Source of the DNA: Prototheca cutis
Lineage: Eukaryota > Chlorophyta > Trebouxiophyceae > Chlorellales > Chlorellaceae
Direction of reading: 5' to 3'
Length of the DNA: 64,000 nt
Assembly: GCA_002897115.2 (NCBI GenBank)
Contig: BCIH01000002.1
Span: 827,442 to 891,441 of the forward strand
The notes beneath the pieces are model-generated. The model was not told the DNA's origin, did not search any database, and saw only the letters and a list, made by a program, of their open reading frames with translations. Numbering within the stretch: the first letter of the stretch is position 1; every line of letters begins with the position of its first letter. Of this stretch, positions 1-11,470 are shown piece by piece. The position numbers and the translations under genes are program-made.

Positions 1-737
1 GGTTCCTGCCGCCGTAGCTGTCCTCGGCCCCAAGCAGGAACTGGAACTGAAAGCACGCCAAGCCCCCCCCCCCCCCCCCAAACTCTAGCTACTTTTTGGG
101 TGCTCATGTAGAGGCTGGCATCCCCGGCAGCATTCCGCCGCAAAAACTGCTCAAACGTCATTTCCTGCTTGATGCCATGCCCAAAGGCGCGTGGGGCAGC
201 ACTCTCGGCCACTTCCACCTGCACCTTTTCTGCACCCTGTGCGCATGTATGTGGACATGAGGATTCATTTTCGCAGAGTGGAAACGAAGGGAGCAGCGCA
301 ACAAGACAAGGCCCCTCATTGGGTCCAAACCAACGACCACCCCCTGCCCCTCACCGCATGCTGTATCAAGTATTCATCGGTCCATCTGTCGGCATGCCAC
401 GATGCATCAGGGAACGGCCCAGTGAACAGCCCCTGCGGGCGGTTGTAGTGGGGGGAAGCCTGAGTTACACCACTGTACTCACCCTCTTGGCAAGCAGGCC
501 CACCAAACAACACAGGATCTCTCCATCCAGGATCTTGTGCCCCATTCCATGGCGTATCACGCGTCTATTACGTACAGGTTGTCGGGGAGCAACGTAGGAT
601 GTCCAGAACGACTCGGGACTGATGTCCTTCAACGCCACCGGCCTCACAGGACCGCCGTCCCGACTGCCTGCTGAGCCATGCCCACTGTTACCACGCGAGC
701 GCGTCATGTCGTCTTGCCCCGGTAACGGACAGGGCAC
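1..737 (-). CDS. JmjC/cupin-8 domain protein, 3' part outside the window
   Basis: Partial gene entering from the left edge. The first exon (576 up to a start at 737 or 707) contains SPESFWTSYVAPRQP, which resembles the N-terminus of cupin-8/JmjC hydroxylases. A second clear exon (355..432, phase 0 both ends) has DRWTDEYLIQHA, and a third (93..218) runs VEVAESAAPRAFGHG to SLYMSTQK, matching the spacing these proteins show before the Fe-binding His motif. A further exon begins at 46 or 40 and leaves the window. One short exon between 433 and 575 is not resolved. The family are Fe(II)/2-oxoglutarate oxygenases acting on protein or RNA; the iron-binding residues lie outside the window, so activity cannot be judged. 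A homopolymer C run (63-79) lies in the last visible intron. Confidence 0.6.
63..79. repeat. poly-C run of about 17 bases
   Basis: An uninterrupted C tract, G on the coding strand of the JmjC gene, lying just downstream of that gene's 5' splice site. Confidence 0.9.
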
Positions 738-1276
738 TTACTAATCAAAACATGCTATACACATTTACACTGTCATCTGCATGAGTCTCCGATTGCATGG
801 GCGATCTCTTTCATTTCGGGCATGCATGCCCGGTGACGTGCCGACTGTCAAGGCCAGGTGAGCCCCAGCCCGAACCCCAAACCCCTCTCACGCTGCCTGC
901 CTGCCATCTTGATAATGTTGGAGATGCGTTACAACAATGTACGAGTATGGGACACTCCTCATGCCAAAAGTGTGGACGACGACGCTCTTGACACGACGGA
1001 CTGCATCCCTGACTGGTTGCCAAGCGACTGTTGGGGGTTCTTCGTCNGGGGGCGGGGCGTCTGCCCGCCACAGGGCGTAGGTGTTTGCAGGCAGGCTTTT
1101 CTCAACCGCGGCCGCCCACCTGAGTGTGGGAGGAGCCTGTGAGGCCGCGGTGCAAGGGCTCTGTTGCGTCAGGACCCCGGGGGGGCAGGTGGAGGGCAAT
1201 GGTGGCGGGGCCAACTCCATGATGGTGGTGAGTGGTGCGGGAGCTCGTACTCCTTCGCCCCAAGCCCTCAGACTGT
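738..1276. other. intergenic, upstream of JmjC gene and downstream of ATP/ADP carrier
   Basis: No convincing exon on either strand. It should hold the promoter of the minus-strand JmjC gene and the 3' UTR of the minus-strand ATP/ADP carrier. TGTAA occurs on the minus strand at 929-933. Confidence 0.5.
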
Positions 1277-3489
1277 TCAGGCGGAGGAGGGAGGGGGTGT
1301 CTGCGTGGAGGGCGCAGCCGGGGGCAGCTCGGCAGCGGCCTCGGCGGCCTTGGCGGCCTCGCCCTCGGCCTGGGCGGCACTGAAGCGCCAGTCCAGGTCC
1401 TTGGCAGCGGCGATCCACCCGGCGACGATCACCAGCAGGATCACGCCCAGGTAGGGCGTGGACGCGGCCAGGGATCCAAAGCCAATAATCATAAACTGCT
1501 GGATCAGCGCGCCGCCAGACTTGCCGAGCGGGTTGCAGATGACGTCGATGGCGGCCTTGCCCTTGGTCTTGGTCTCGTCGTCCAGCGGGATGTAGGCCAT
1601 CTCCTTGCACGGGTCAAACAGCGAGTACTTGGACGACTTGGAGAAGATGTTTTGGGCCGCGCCCACCAGCACCGCCGCGTACAGCGGGGTCATGCCCAGC
1701 GAGGCGAGCGCCGGGGTCAGCGGACCCGAGGCGAGGACCAGGGCGAAGAAGATGGCGCCCGTGACCAGGAGCACGGTGGGCGTGATGAGGGCGGCGACGC
1801 CCCAGCCAAAGCGCGAGAAGATCCAGCGACCCACAAGCATCATGGTGAACGTGACAGCGCCGGTGGCCGTGGAAAAGTCACCCATGAACGCCGAGTAGTC
1901 GTTGGGGTTGGGGAACTGCTGCTTGATCTTGGACTTCCACGTCACCTCGACAAGGTTGATGGAGATGCCATAGGCCACCACCAGCGTAGCCAGCGAGCGG
2001 ATGTAGGGCGACCGGGCCAGGAAGGCAAACGACTCGCCGACGGACATGGGCTCCTTCTTCTTCTTGGCACGCTTGGGGATGGAGCCCTGGACGCGCGGCA
2101 CGACCGTGCGGTTGAGGTAGTAGAAGATGGCCACGATCAGGGCGCCGGCGACGGAGACCATGCCCATCATGCCCTTCAGGCTCAGGCCCCAGCCGTCCAC
2201 ACCGGGAGGCAGGTTGGCACGGATCTGGGAGAAGATCTTGACCGCGCGGCCAGAGAGGATCAGCGCGACGTTGGCGCCCAGGCCAAACAGCGGGTAGAAC
2301 TGCTTGGCCTCATCCACTGTGGTGATGCGGTTGGCAAAGCCCCAGAACAGGACGGACACGACCACTGAGCCCCACAGCTCGGCCATGACGTAAAACAGGC
2401 AGAACGTCCAGTTGCGGATGATGGCCAGCGGGCCCGCAAACCGGGGACCCAGCGTCGCCAGCATCTCGCTGGCCCACGCCGTCGGGTGCAGCATGTCGCG
2501 CAGCGGGTACAGCACAAAGGCAAACACCGCGAAGAAAGCGATGAATGGGAAGATGCACGCGTAGAACAGGTTCTCGTTCGACAGGACGTTGGCCAGCTTG
2601 GTGTACAGGATGGTGAAGCCGATGGCCATGGGCAGGTTCACCCACGTCTTCAGGAAGGGAATAATCTCCGCCCCCGAACCAGGGGCCGTCACCACCAGCA
2701 CGTCCTTGGTGTCGCGCAGAATAGTGTAGTTGAACAGGATGCAGAAGAACATCAGGCCCAGGGGTACAATCTTCTGCCACGTGAACGACGGGATGCCAAG
2801 GAACGAACCCTCCTGGGGGGCGGGCGCATTGGCGGAAGAAGCTGCAGCCGCAACCACGCGGGGGGCGGGGCGCGCAGGCAGCACGGGGGCAGCCTGGACA
2901 CGGGGGGTAGGCAGTGCAATGCCGCCCAGTGGCCGAGCGACCTGCGGCAGCGACGACGTGTGTGTGTGTGTGTGTGAGAGATGAGCCTGCATGTGTGGGG
3001 GAAAAAAGGTGGCAACAACAGAGGGCCACCTTCCCCGTTGCAATCGGGCATGCCCCCAGGGGAGGAACCGGAAAATAACCCGGTCTCAGTCTTGCCATGA
3101 ACGGCAGCCACTGCCATGTGGTCACTGGGGATGAAATCTTCCATGCTCACCGACCCATCGACACTCCAGTCACTTCCCCCAGCCTGACGCGACAGAATGC
3201 GACCAGCAGCGAAACAATTACCATCTCATTTCCCTTGTTCAAGATCGATCTTGAGCGCGGGATGTGCAGATGAGCATCGCGCCGCGGCTCGGCGGTCACG
3301 TTCTGCCCACACCTTCCCCACCCCCCAGCCAGCCCAGTGCTGCCGCCCGCAACTCACCACTGGGGCGGGCGCCAGGATGTTCTTAGCGCATGGCACGCGC
3401 GCAGAACATGTCAGAGGCCTCGAAGCCAGCACACGCGGGCGACAGCTGACGCCGGGCAGGGTCGCCCGGGCGGACGCTCCCAGCTGCAT
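1277..3489 (-). CDS. AATP1: plastid ATP/ADP translocator (NTT/AATP family)
   Basis: Exchanges ATP for ADP across the plastid inner envelope. Two exons, 3358..3489 and 1277..2941, join in phase 0 to give 598 residues, the usual family length. Exon 1 begins MQLGASARATLPGVSC and, with the start of exon 2, makes a Ser/Ala/Arg-rich transit peptide. The mature part has many hydrophobic helices; typical family stretches are YTILRDTKDVLVVTAPGSGA and KSGGALIQQF. The C-terminal 35 residues are Ala/Pro/Glu-rich and probably stromal or cytosolic tail. The intron (2942..3357) carries a CA/TG tract just before its acceptor. Bacterial homologues occur in chlamydiae and rickettsiae, but the transit peptide and genomic context favour the plastid protein. 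Likely role: feeding the plastid with ATP, especially in the dark or in heterotrophic growth. Confidence 0.93.
2959..2978. repeat. (GT)10 microsatellite in ATP/ADP carrier intron
   Basis: Plus-strand GT repeats, read as CA on the gene's strand, end about 15 bases before the intron acceptor. Confidence 0.9.
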
Positions 3490-4121
3490 CGCCGTTGACA
3501 GTCGGCTAGGTGCGCGCAAAGGCGACAGATCCCAAACCCTGGATAAGTCGGACTCCAATTAAACAATATGTGATAAAGCAGTGCCGGCGCACTTTGGGTT
3601 GTTGATCTTTGCCGTCCGGTAATGCGGGGCTACTGGCGCTACCCTGTTCCTGCTGCGGTGGGAGAGGGTTGGCTCAGAAACAATTTGCCGCAGCCCCACG
3701 CGGATTACACCACCCACCGCGCCCTCGGCAACCGGGAGGTCCGCCAGATTGACCGGGTTAGTAATTGGCCATTGCGCATGTTCACGGGACTGATCCCTGG
3801 ATTTCTGGCACAAACAAAACAGTATGGACGCTTTAGGGTCACGGGGTCTACACCCAATTGGCTCTACATGCAGTGACGGCCCCACCCANCCTCGGTCACA
3901 GCCGCTGCCGGCTGGCGCGCAATTGCTGGCGCACCCGCCTGCTTGCATCTCCAATGCTGCTCCAATGCGGTGATATATTCTGCAATTCTTTGGACAGGAT
4001 GCAACGTAATAACAGAAAAGATTGGATTCGACCCGGGCTGTCATGCGATGTGAGCGTGAATGCATGTGCTGTGGTGGTGGTCATTGCCGGGCTGCCACAG
4101 CGGGGGTTCTAGCCTCAATGA
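3490..4121. other. intergenic between ATP/ADP carrier start and CYP59 end
   Basis: Probable promoter/5' UTR of the ATP/ADP carrier and 3' UTR of the cyclophilin gene, both on the minus strand. I see no exon here with homology or good codon bias. One N is present near 3889. Confidence 0.45.
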
Positions 4122-5631
4122 TCATCGCCGGTCATCGCGATGCCGTCCCTCTTTCTTCTCCTCTCGACTCCGACTCCTCCGGTGGTGAGAGCGCTCCCTG
4201 CTCCTGCTCCGCTCGTTGCGGTATCTTCTCTCTTTGCGGTCTTCCCGGCTATCACTTTGCGAGCGGTGCGAGCGTTCACTGTCTCTGCTGCCCCTGTGCC
4301 TGTCCTCTCGCCGCCTGTCCCGGCCATCGCGTTTCCCANGCTCTGACGACCGATGGCTGCGGTCNTCNTCTGTGTAGCGGCGGCTGCCACGCTCATCTCT
4401 TCGATCCCCGGACGACGAAGGTCCGGTCCGGCCGTCCCTGCGCCGGGAATCATCGCCCTCGGCCCGTCGAGAGCCATGCGGCTCCTGTTCCAGGAGACCC
4501 TGTAGTTCATTTTGGTTTGGGGAAAGCAAGGTCACCGAGGTGAATGCCCCATCGGACAAAGCAGGCAGACCCGCCCGTACCACCCCCAAGGGTTCTGGCA
4601 ATCCACAGGGCATCCTGGGCTTTGTCGTGCTCAGATCAGAATGGCACCACCTACACCCCCCTCCCTCGCAACCAAAGCAGCCACTGCTGATGCTGCTCCC
4701 ACGATTCATTTTCTACACACTCCCTCAATCACTCACCCTGGTGTCTTCTTCCACCAGGAGCTCATAGTCCCTGCTCGAAGAACCATGCCGTCCACTGCCA
4801 CTACCACCGCCATACATGGCGGTTGGCACTCGGAACTGTTCTTTGAGCTCAAAACGGTCGTTCTGCTGCGACTGNTCCCCCCGCTGGTGTCGGTCCGCGT
4901 CGCCGGCCATCTCCGCGGTGCCCTTGCCGCCGTGCCGGCGGAACTGTCGCCACAGGTGGCTTACGCTCTGGCTGAAATCCACGCGGATGCGGCGGTCATC
5001 GATCAAAACGTTGTTCATCTTGTAGTACGCGTCCTCGCAGGAACGCTCGGAGGCAAAGCCGATGAAGGCATAGCCCAGAGAATCGCCCGTCTTCCAGTCA
5101 CGGATGATGTCGCAGGCGTTGATGGTGCCAAATCTCGAAAAAATGGTCTCCAGGTCTTCCTCCGTGGTCACGGGGTTGAGCTTGCACACAAACAGGACGT
5201 TGGACGGCGGCGCAGCGTCGGCTTCCGGCAAGTCACCAATCATCTCAAGCANNACCGCCCGGTTCCGTGCCTCCTTTTCGCGGTTGGAGCGCTCAATCTC
5301 CTCGGGGGCCCGTGTGTCCTCCTCCGGCACCCAGTCGTCCTCCAGCCGCCCTGCCTCATTGGCAAACTGCGGCGCGGGCGACGCGTCAGGGATCAAGTCC
5401 TCCAGGCCCCGCGGATTGGGTGTAGGGTCGTCCAGCACAATCGTGTGTCGAATTCGGATGTTCTGAATTGGGCGGCCTGTGTCGTCCACGGGGGCATCGT
5501 TGATGCCCTCCAGCACATCCCAGCCCTCAGCCACCTCGCCAAAGACCGTGTGCTGCCCGTCCAGTCGGTCAAGACCCGCAGCTGTCGTGATGTAAAACTG
5601 CGACGCGTTGGCATCCTCTCCAGTGCCTGGA

Positions 5632-5700
<69 letters not shown>

Positions 5701-6200
5701 ATGCCCTTTTTTGTGTTTTGTTGTTGTCGTTAGAACAACAGGCAGGCAGGCAGGCAGAGCAGGCCGTTGTCGTATAGGAACCCCCCAAAACCAAAAAAAG
5801 GACGCACTGGCCATGCCGACGACGCCACGCTTGGTGTGTTTCAGACCTGGACGGATCTCGTCCTCGAAGAATCGTGCCTGTGGACCGTACAGCTGNCCGT
5901 AGATTGAGTCTCCGCCCTTGCCCGNGTTGGTGGGGTCCCCGGTTTGGACCAGGAAATTGGCCTGAACATTGTAGAACAGGCAGTTGTTATAGTACTTTAT
6001 CTTGCACAGCCTGTGGTATTGTGCGATGGAGTTTGCGGATTGATGGCTGGATGGATGGATTGGTGGACCCCAGGATACCTTGCTGGGCCGCCGCAACCAC
6101 TTCCAGCGCACTTGAGGAAGTTGGTGCAGGTCTTGGGGCACTCATCCACGAACAGGTCGATGATGATATCGCCCTTGCTCGTCTCCAGGATGACCGACAT
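4122..6200 (-). CDS. CYP59: nuclear cyclophilin with RRM and RS-rich tail (CYP59/PPIL4 type)
   Basis: Four exons, 6112..6200, 5808..6010, 4737..5626 and 4122..4499, join in frame to 519 residues. Residues 1-165 form a peptidyl-prolyl isomerase domain (start [17 protein letters not shown]; later [20 protein letters not shown]). A linker follows, then an RRM at about 240-320 with the RNP1-like stretch GYAFIGF and the highly conserved [17 protein letters not shown]. The last 126 residues are Arg/Ser/Asp-rich ([20 protein letters not shown]). Family members act in the nucleus, linking RNA polymerase II and pre-mRNA processing. The CCHC zinc knuckle found after the RRM in plant CYP59 is not visible. 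Intron 2 holds a long CA/TG repeat next to its acceptor. A few Ns affect single codons. Confidence 0.92.
5636..5699. repeat. (GT)32 microsatellite in CYP59 intron 2
   Basis: About 64 bases of plus-strand GT, CA on the coding strand, ending just before the AATTCCAG acceptor of exon 3. Confidence 0.95.
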
Positions 6201-6792
6201 GGCGACTGGGGTCGCAATGCGCGCCGGACACGCGAGGGAGGCCTTGTGCAGGGCCCCTGATGGCCAGGCCTCCTGCCTTACAGCTTGCGAAGAACACAAA
6301 GGAACCGTGTGGTGACTCACGAGCCCGCCATGGCTGCAGGAACTTGTATTTATACAAAGAAAATCATTGAATGCATTATTTCGTGCGGTCTCATGTGCCC
6401 TGTGGCTCGATCCTCTCCAGCCGATCCCATCGGCTGCTCTCACGTCACCGCTCGATCCACCCACATGTTCCCGAGACGAGACGCAGCGACCGACGAGATG
6501 CGCCACACTACCCCACCCAACACACCAGCAGTGTCACCATGTGCACCCCCCAGTCTGCAGCTCGCTGCATGTATGAAATTAGCTCATGCACTCATTACAT
6601 AGGAACGGCCTGCACACATGCACACTGTGACATCCCATCGACTTGGAGCACGGCCTGCACGCTCAAAAAGGGCGACGGAGGTTTTGAGACTGGCCTTTTG
6701 GGGGGGCGTGAAGTCTATGGAGCCTGTCTTGGGAAAGCAAAGCACGTTCATCTCCCAGGAAAGGGAGGAAATGCTCCATCCAAAGGCCGACA
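6201..6792. other. intergenic between CYP59 start and cathepsin gene end
   Basis: No supported exon. Contains the presumed CYP59 promoter and the 3' UTR of the downstream minus-strand protease; minus-strand TGTAA lies at 6595-6599. Confidence 0.45.
6595..6599 (-). terminator. putative TGTAA polyadenylation signal of cathepsin Z gene
   Basis: TGTAA on the minus strand about 195 bases after the stop; TGTAA is the usual chlorophyte signal. Short motif, so chance occurrence is possible. Confidence 0.35.
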
Positions 6793-7926
6793 TCAGGCGT
6801 TGGCCAGGATGGCCTGCTGGGCTGCGCCCCTGGCGCCAAAGGCCTTGACGCGCAGGGACTCCAGAAGCTCCGTGGCGTCGGCGTCTTCGTCCTCGTCATC
6901 ACGATGGGGCTTGATGCCCTCCTCAGGCTTGATGTGGGCTGCCTCTTCCTTGGTCATGATGCCCCACATGGTCCCGACCTTGGTCCCAGCACGGACTTCC
7001 TGCTCGTCCTTCCAGGACACGGTCGCGTACCAGCAATCGCCGGCCTCAATCTGCAGGGAATTCACGCCNCGTTGGAGCTTGAAGAAGCCCAGGTCGCCAA
7101 AGTACGTGCCCCACGAGTTGCGGACCAGCCAGTACTTGAGGCCGTCCTCCTCGCCCCAGCCGACGACTTCCACGTCGTGGTCGACGTCCGTGGCATTCTT
7201 GGAGTCCACAAACACGCCCGCGTGGTAGCCATAGTCGAAGAGTGTCGTGGTGGCAATGGAGCAAGTGATGGGACCCCGCGCGTAAATCTCGTTCATCATG
7301 GGGGCCTCGCCCTTGTCGGTTATCTGGCCGTAGGACTCGACGTAGTAGCGCAGGGGGGTCTTGACCGGCCAGCACGTGTCCTTGCCCTTGATGGGCATGC
7401 AGTTCATGCAGTAGCCCTCCGCGGGGCAAGACTTTGCGTGCTTGCCGTACTTGGTGTGGTCGGTGGCGGCGTAGGGCATGCACGACTCGTCGGGCAGCCC
7501 AAACTTGGCCATGTAGCGCAGCACGTCAATCACGTCGCCGCCGTCGCAGCCCGCACCCCAACCGTGGAACGCAGCGCAGTTGAGGATGACCTGGCGCGCC
7601 AGCATCGTGTCGGGGCCCAGGCCGTCCTTGGCAATCTTCAGACGGTCCTGGAGCATGGACGCGGTGCCGTGGAGCCAGCAGGATCCGCAGTACACGGGAA
7701 TGTGCTGGTTCCAGGAGGGAGCAAGCATGGACCGACCCTCCACGTCCAGCCAGTCAAAGGCCTTGGGCAGAGCATCAATGGGCAGCTCGCTGTTCAGCGG
7801 GACATGGTTGTAAAACTTGTCCTCTGGCTTCAGGTTGGGNTCACGCCGCTTCTTGCACCCAGCATCCACGCCAGCGATCAGCAGGATGCCCAGCAGGGCC
7901 AAGCCCAGGGCCGTCTGGCGAGCCAT
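6793..7926 (-). CDS. cathepsin Z/X-like cysteine protease (papain family C1)
   Basis: Single uninterrupted 377-residue frame, unusual in this intron-rich window. It starts MARQTALGLALLGILLIAGV, a clear signal peptide ending near residue 22, so the protein enters the secretory or lysosomal/vacuolar route. The cathepsin Z hallmark is visible: HIPVYCGSCW around residues 74-83, where the HIP insertion precedes the catalytic Cys. Catalytic His lies in DVDHDVEVVGWG and Asn in VRNSWG. The GCDGG and multiple Cys pairs of the family are present. Unlike animal cathepsin Z, the protein continues about 75 residues past the catalytic domain with an acidic tail (DDEDEDADATE). Cathepsin Z enzymes are carboxypeptidases; whether this one is depends on the loop, which appears intact. 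Confidence 0.93.
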   Translation of the reverse strand: MARQTALGLALLGILLIAGVDAGCKKRRXPNLKPEDKFYNHVPLNSELPIDALPKAFDWLDVEGRSMLAPSWNQHIPVYCGSCWLHGTASMLQDRLKIAKDGLGPDTMLARQVILNCAAFHGWGAGCDGGDVIDVLRYMAKFGLPDESCMPYAATDHTKYGKHAKSCPAEGYCMNCMPIKGKDTCWPVKTPLRYYVESYGQITDKGEAPMMNEIYARGPITCSIATTTLFDYGYHAGVFVDSKNATDVDHDVEVVGWGEEDGLKYWLVRNSWGTYFGDLGFFKLQXGVNSLQIEAGDCWYATVSWKDEQEVRAGTKVGTMWGIMTKEEAAHIKPEEGIKPHRDDEDEDADATELLESLRVKAFGARGAAQQAILANA

Positions 7927-8881
7927 GCCGCCACGTCACGCGAGGGGGGCTGGGACGCCGGGGTGACTGCGAACCCCGACGACGACTGCAAGGTGCTGGG
8001 GAAGGGGGAAGGTACTCATGCAGGACAGACACCTGTGTTGTTTCAAGTAACCACATGATACAGTTTGCATCCCATCCAGGAGCGGCAATGCATCGCCATG
8101 CCCATCGTCAGGCGGGACGCTGCCCGAGGGCCCCAAGTCCGAAACCCTGCGACCCGGCCGCAGGCCCCCGATCCAGAACCCCACGCAGACACATCAATCA
8201 CCGCCATCATGCAAGCCCACGCACCTCTAAAGAATGATGAAACTGCGAAATGCGAGGGGACTGGGCGGCAATGGACCTGGAGGGGGCACCCGGAGGAATG
8301 GCTTGCCGAGTTCTCCGAATCAAATGCCGACGCCCGCCGCGCGCGGCCCGGCGGGCACCCACGGTTGCCGGGTGGCAGCCGCTCAGAAGTCGGAAACCAT
8401 CCCAATCCCACTGAGGTCATTTGACCCTGCTCTTCGGAGCTGGATGCACGCTGACTGACAGAAACATGCTGGAGAGATGCATTGCTGCAAGCAACAGTAG
8501 TTGCTGCGTTTAGTGCCCGGCCGATCCTTGGCCAACCTTGACCCAAGACTACCAATCCTTTCAGTATCATATCTCGGTACAAGCCAAGCGGTGCTGCAAA
8601 AAGAATGATGAAATGAGACGGTGCTGCTCGAGCAATACAACCTGGCGGCAATCTCAAGGGAAGGAGGGCGTCTGAAGTGACTCAGGGACACTTTTAAGCG
8701 CGCGCACGCACGCACGCACGCACAGGGGCAGCGCCTTCGGACGACTCATCCATTGCCACAGCTGTCGATTCTTCTCTGCCTTTCTGGCACCATGGATATC
8801 CGTGCGCTTCCATCGCCGAGTGAGCACCGGCGACAAAGGAAACACCATCCTCAAGCCACTGGATCGGGCATCCTTGTTTCC
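7927..8881. other. intergenic between protease start and argininosuccinate lyase end
   Basis: Probable promoter of the protease and 3' UTR of the lyase (both minus strand). Contains a GCAC tetranucleotide repeat at about 8700-8722; no exon recognised. Confidence 0.45.
8700..8722. repeat. (GCAC)n short tandem repeat
   Basis: gcgcgcacgcacgcacgcac in the intergenic stretch. Confidence 0.85.
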
Positions 8882-10965
8882 TCAGGCCACGGGGTTGGCT
8901 TCCAGGTAGCCCCGGAGCTTGGCGATCTGCTCCTCCACAGAGCGCTTGCTGGCACCGCCCTCGGTGTCGCGGGTGTCTGCGGACCGCGCAAAGTCCCAGA
9001 CCTCTGCCACGTCATCGGCAAAGAGCGGGTGGATGGTGCGCAGGTCCTCCGGGGTCAAATCGCTCAGCTGGCAGCCGCGGTCCTCGGCCATCTTCACCGC
9101 CGCGCCAGAGATGTGGTGCGTCTCGCGGAACGGCACGCCTGCGGAGATGCATGTTGTTTGTTTGTTTTCACCCTTTCCTCCTCGTCAACAAAGAAAACAG
9201 GTTCAAAACAACCAAGAAAAAGCTTCAAAATGTCCCTCAAAAACACAAAACTACTGCTGCACCCACCCTTGCGGACGAGGTACTCGGCGAGGTCCGTCGC
9301 GAGCATGTCGGCGGACAGCCCGGCGCGCATGGCTTGAGGATCAATCTTGATGGTACTCAGGACGCCCGTGGCGATGCGGATGCAGTCGTGGACCGTATCC
9401 ACGGCTTCAAACATGAGNTCCCAGGACTCTTGAAAGTCCTTGTTGTAGGTCGTGGGCGTGCCCTTGAGCACCGCGAGCATGGAAGCCACGCCGCCAATGG
9501 ACCGGCCGCCCTTGCCGCGGATGAGCTCCAGCGCGTCNGGGTTCTTCTTCTGGGGCATGAGGCTGGACCCCGTGGCGTACGCATCNCTGCACTGTACAAA
9601 CCGGTACGGCCCCGAGGAGTAGATGATCAGGTCCTCGGCCCAGCGCGACAGGTGCACCTGGTGCAGGCTGGCCGCAAACAGCGTCTCCGCCACGAAATCG
9701 CGGTCAGACACCGCGTCCATCGAGTTTGGGCACACGCCGCCGAAGAAACCCAGCTCCTCCGCCAGGAAACGGCGGTCGACACAAAAGGGGTTGCCCGCCA
9801 GCGCCCCAGAGCCCAGGGGCAGCATCGCCACCCGTGGCAGCAGGTCGCCCAGCCGCGCGTCGTCCCGCTGCCACGCCGCCGCGTGACTCAGCAGCCAGTG
9901 GCTCCACCGAACCGTCTGTGCAGGCTGCAGGTGTGTGTAGCCCGGCATCAGCACGTCCGCATCTGCCGCCGCCCGCTCCGCAGCCGTCGCAATCAGCGCC
10001 TGCAGCGACTGCCGGACCTCCCTCAGCGCGCCCAGCAGCCAAAGGCGCGTATCCGTCACACACTGCATTGGTGGTGGTGGTGGTGNNGCTCTTGTTGTCG
10101 GCTTGAGANATGTTGAGTCTTTTTTGCTTTATATTTGATTGATCATTTTTGCATCCATTGACAAGAATAACACGTACACACCCGCACAAACTACGAAAAA
10201 TTTCAACTCACTTGGTCATTCCGGGAGCGGCCCGTGTGGAGCTTGCCACCCAGTGGCCCGATGAGCTCGCTGAGCCGCCGTTCGTTGGCTGTGTGGATGT
10301 CTTCGTCACCCTGCTTGATCTGGAAGCTGNCCGCACGCCACTCTGCGGCCACGGCNTCCAGACCCGCCACGATCTCGTCGGCCTCGGCAGAAGTCAGCAC
10401 GCCGGCCTTGGCCAGGGCGCGGGCGTAAGCCTGGCTGCCACGGATGTCCTCTGCCCACATGCGCTTGTCAAAGGGCAACGACTCGTTAAACTTCTCCATC
10501 AGCGGGTCAGTTGCGCCCGTGAACCGGCCACCCCACAGCTTCTTGGTGGACGGGGCGTCAGCCGGGGCCGCGCTCGCCTGGAGGGTGGTGGTGAAATGTT
10601 TTTCTNAAGGGGGCCATATACATGTACATTGAGTGCATATTAATTGGGCTTTTTGCAAATGTTTCGGTAGCACCAGGTGTACGTCACAGCGGCGCCATCA
10701 AAAGTCACCTNCCCCNAACCCTCTTCCTCCGGNGGCCAACCGGGAACCCCCAGCGGACGGTACTCACCATGACCGAGAGCCTGGCCCTCTGCGCGCGCGC
10801 GGTCCTCAACGCGGGCCGAGCATCGATCTGCACATTAACGGGAGCGTAGGACGCGTTGGACACAAGGCATGGGCCGCATCGCCGCACGGCAGCTGCCCCA
10901 CCCCAACCCGGGGAAGCCCGGTGGAATCCTGCGGGCGAGGGGACCCACCCTACACCGCCCATCAC
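8882..10965 (-). CDS. ARG7: argininosuccinate lyase, plastid-targeted
   Basis: Splits argininosuccinate into arginine and fumarate, the last step of arginine synthesis, in the plastid. Exons 10212..10577, 9267..10062 and 8882..9138 join exactly in frame (472 codons). A first exon ends at 10768 with donor ATG|GTGAGT and supplies a basic transit peptide ([17 protein letters not shown]). Its true start is uncertain; the first in-frame ATG is at 10965. Family marks: [19 protein letters not shown] at the start of the mature enzyme, GRSRNDQ substrate loop, [11 protein letters not shown], and the fumarate lyase signature [10 protein letters not shown] with the catalytic Ser. Several Ns fall in codons. 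The gene is ARG7 in Chlamydomonas. Confidence 0.94.
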
Positions 10966-11470
10966 CCATCAACCTTACCCGTGGTGCCACGATGGACTGT
11001 CCAGAGATGTGGACGCCGGCCATGGGACCGAGAACAGGGGCCGCCATTTTGCACGTGCACTGCCGCGAGACGGGGCGTGAGGGTGGGGGCTTTGGCGAGT
11101 CGGAGTAACAGTGGCAATAGGATGCCTTGCTTGGGACACTCCTGAATCAATACTATCAATGCTCTCCCGTTATAAAATGAGCAGGCAAAAGAATCTCCCG
11201 ATTCTTCGCTCAGGTGTTGCAGTGGTATGCGCTCCATGTCGAGGATCGGTTGTCTGGGGGTGCAGGTCGAAACGTGCCGTCCTGGCCGCGCTTCGCCGCA
11301 CCACGTGGCCAGTGGAAAAGGGCCCGCTTCCAAGCCACCACCAAGTCTATGTCTCAAGTCTCGCATCCGAAAGTCCTCCCCAAATTAAATAGTCATGCAC
11401 AAGAGCGTGACTCGGTGTTTGTAGCATTCAATGGCAATGGCGATAATGCCATGAAGCAAATCATGCTCCT
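10966..11470. other. intergenic between argininosuccinate lyase and SPOUT methyltransferase
   Basis: Promoter/5' UTR of the lyase and 3' end of the methyltransferase. No exon seen. Confidence 0.4.

Noticed and set aside
1232..2368. 378-residue open frame on the plus strand
   Set aside because: Antisense shadow of the ATP/ADP carrier; composition is Gly/His/Arg/Asp-rich noise from GC3 bias and it has no family resemblance.
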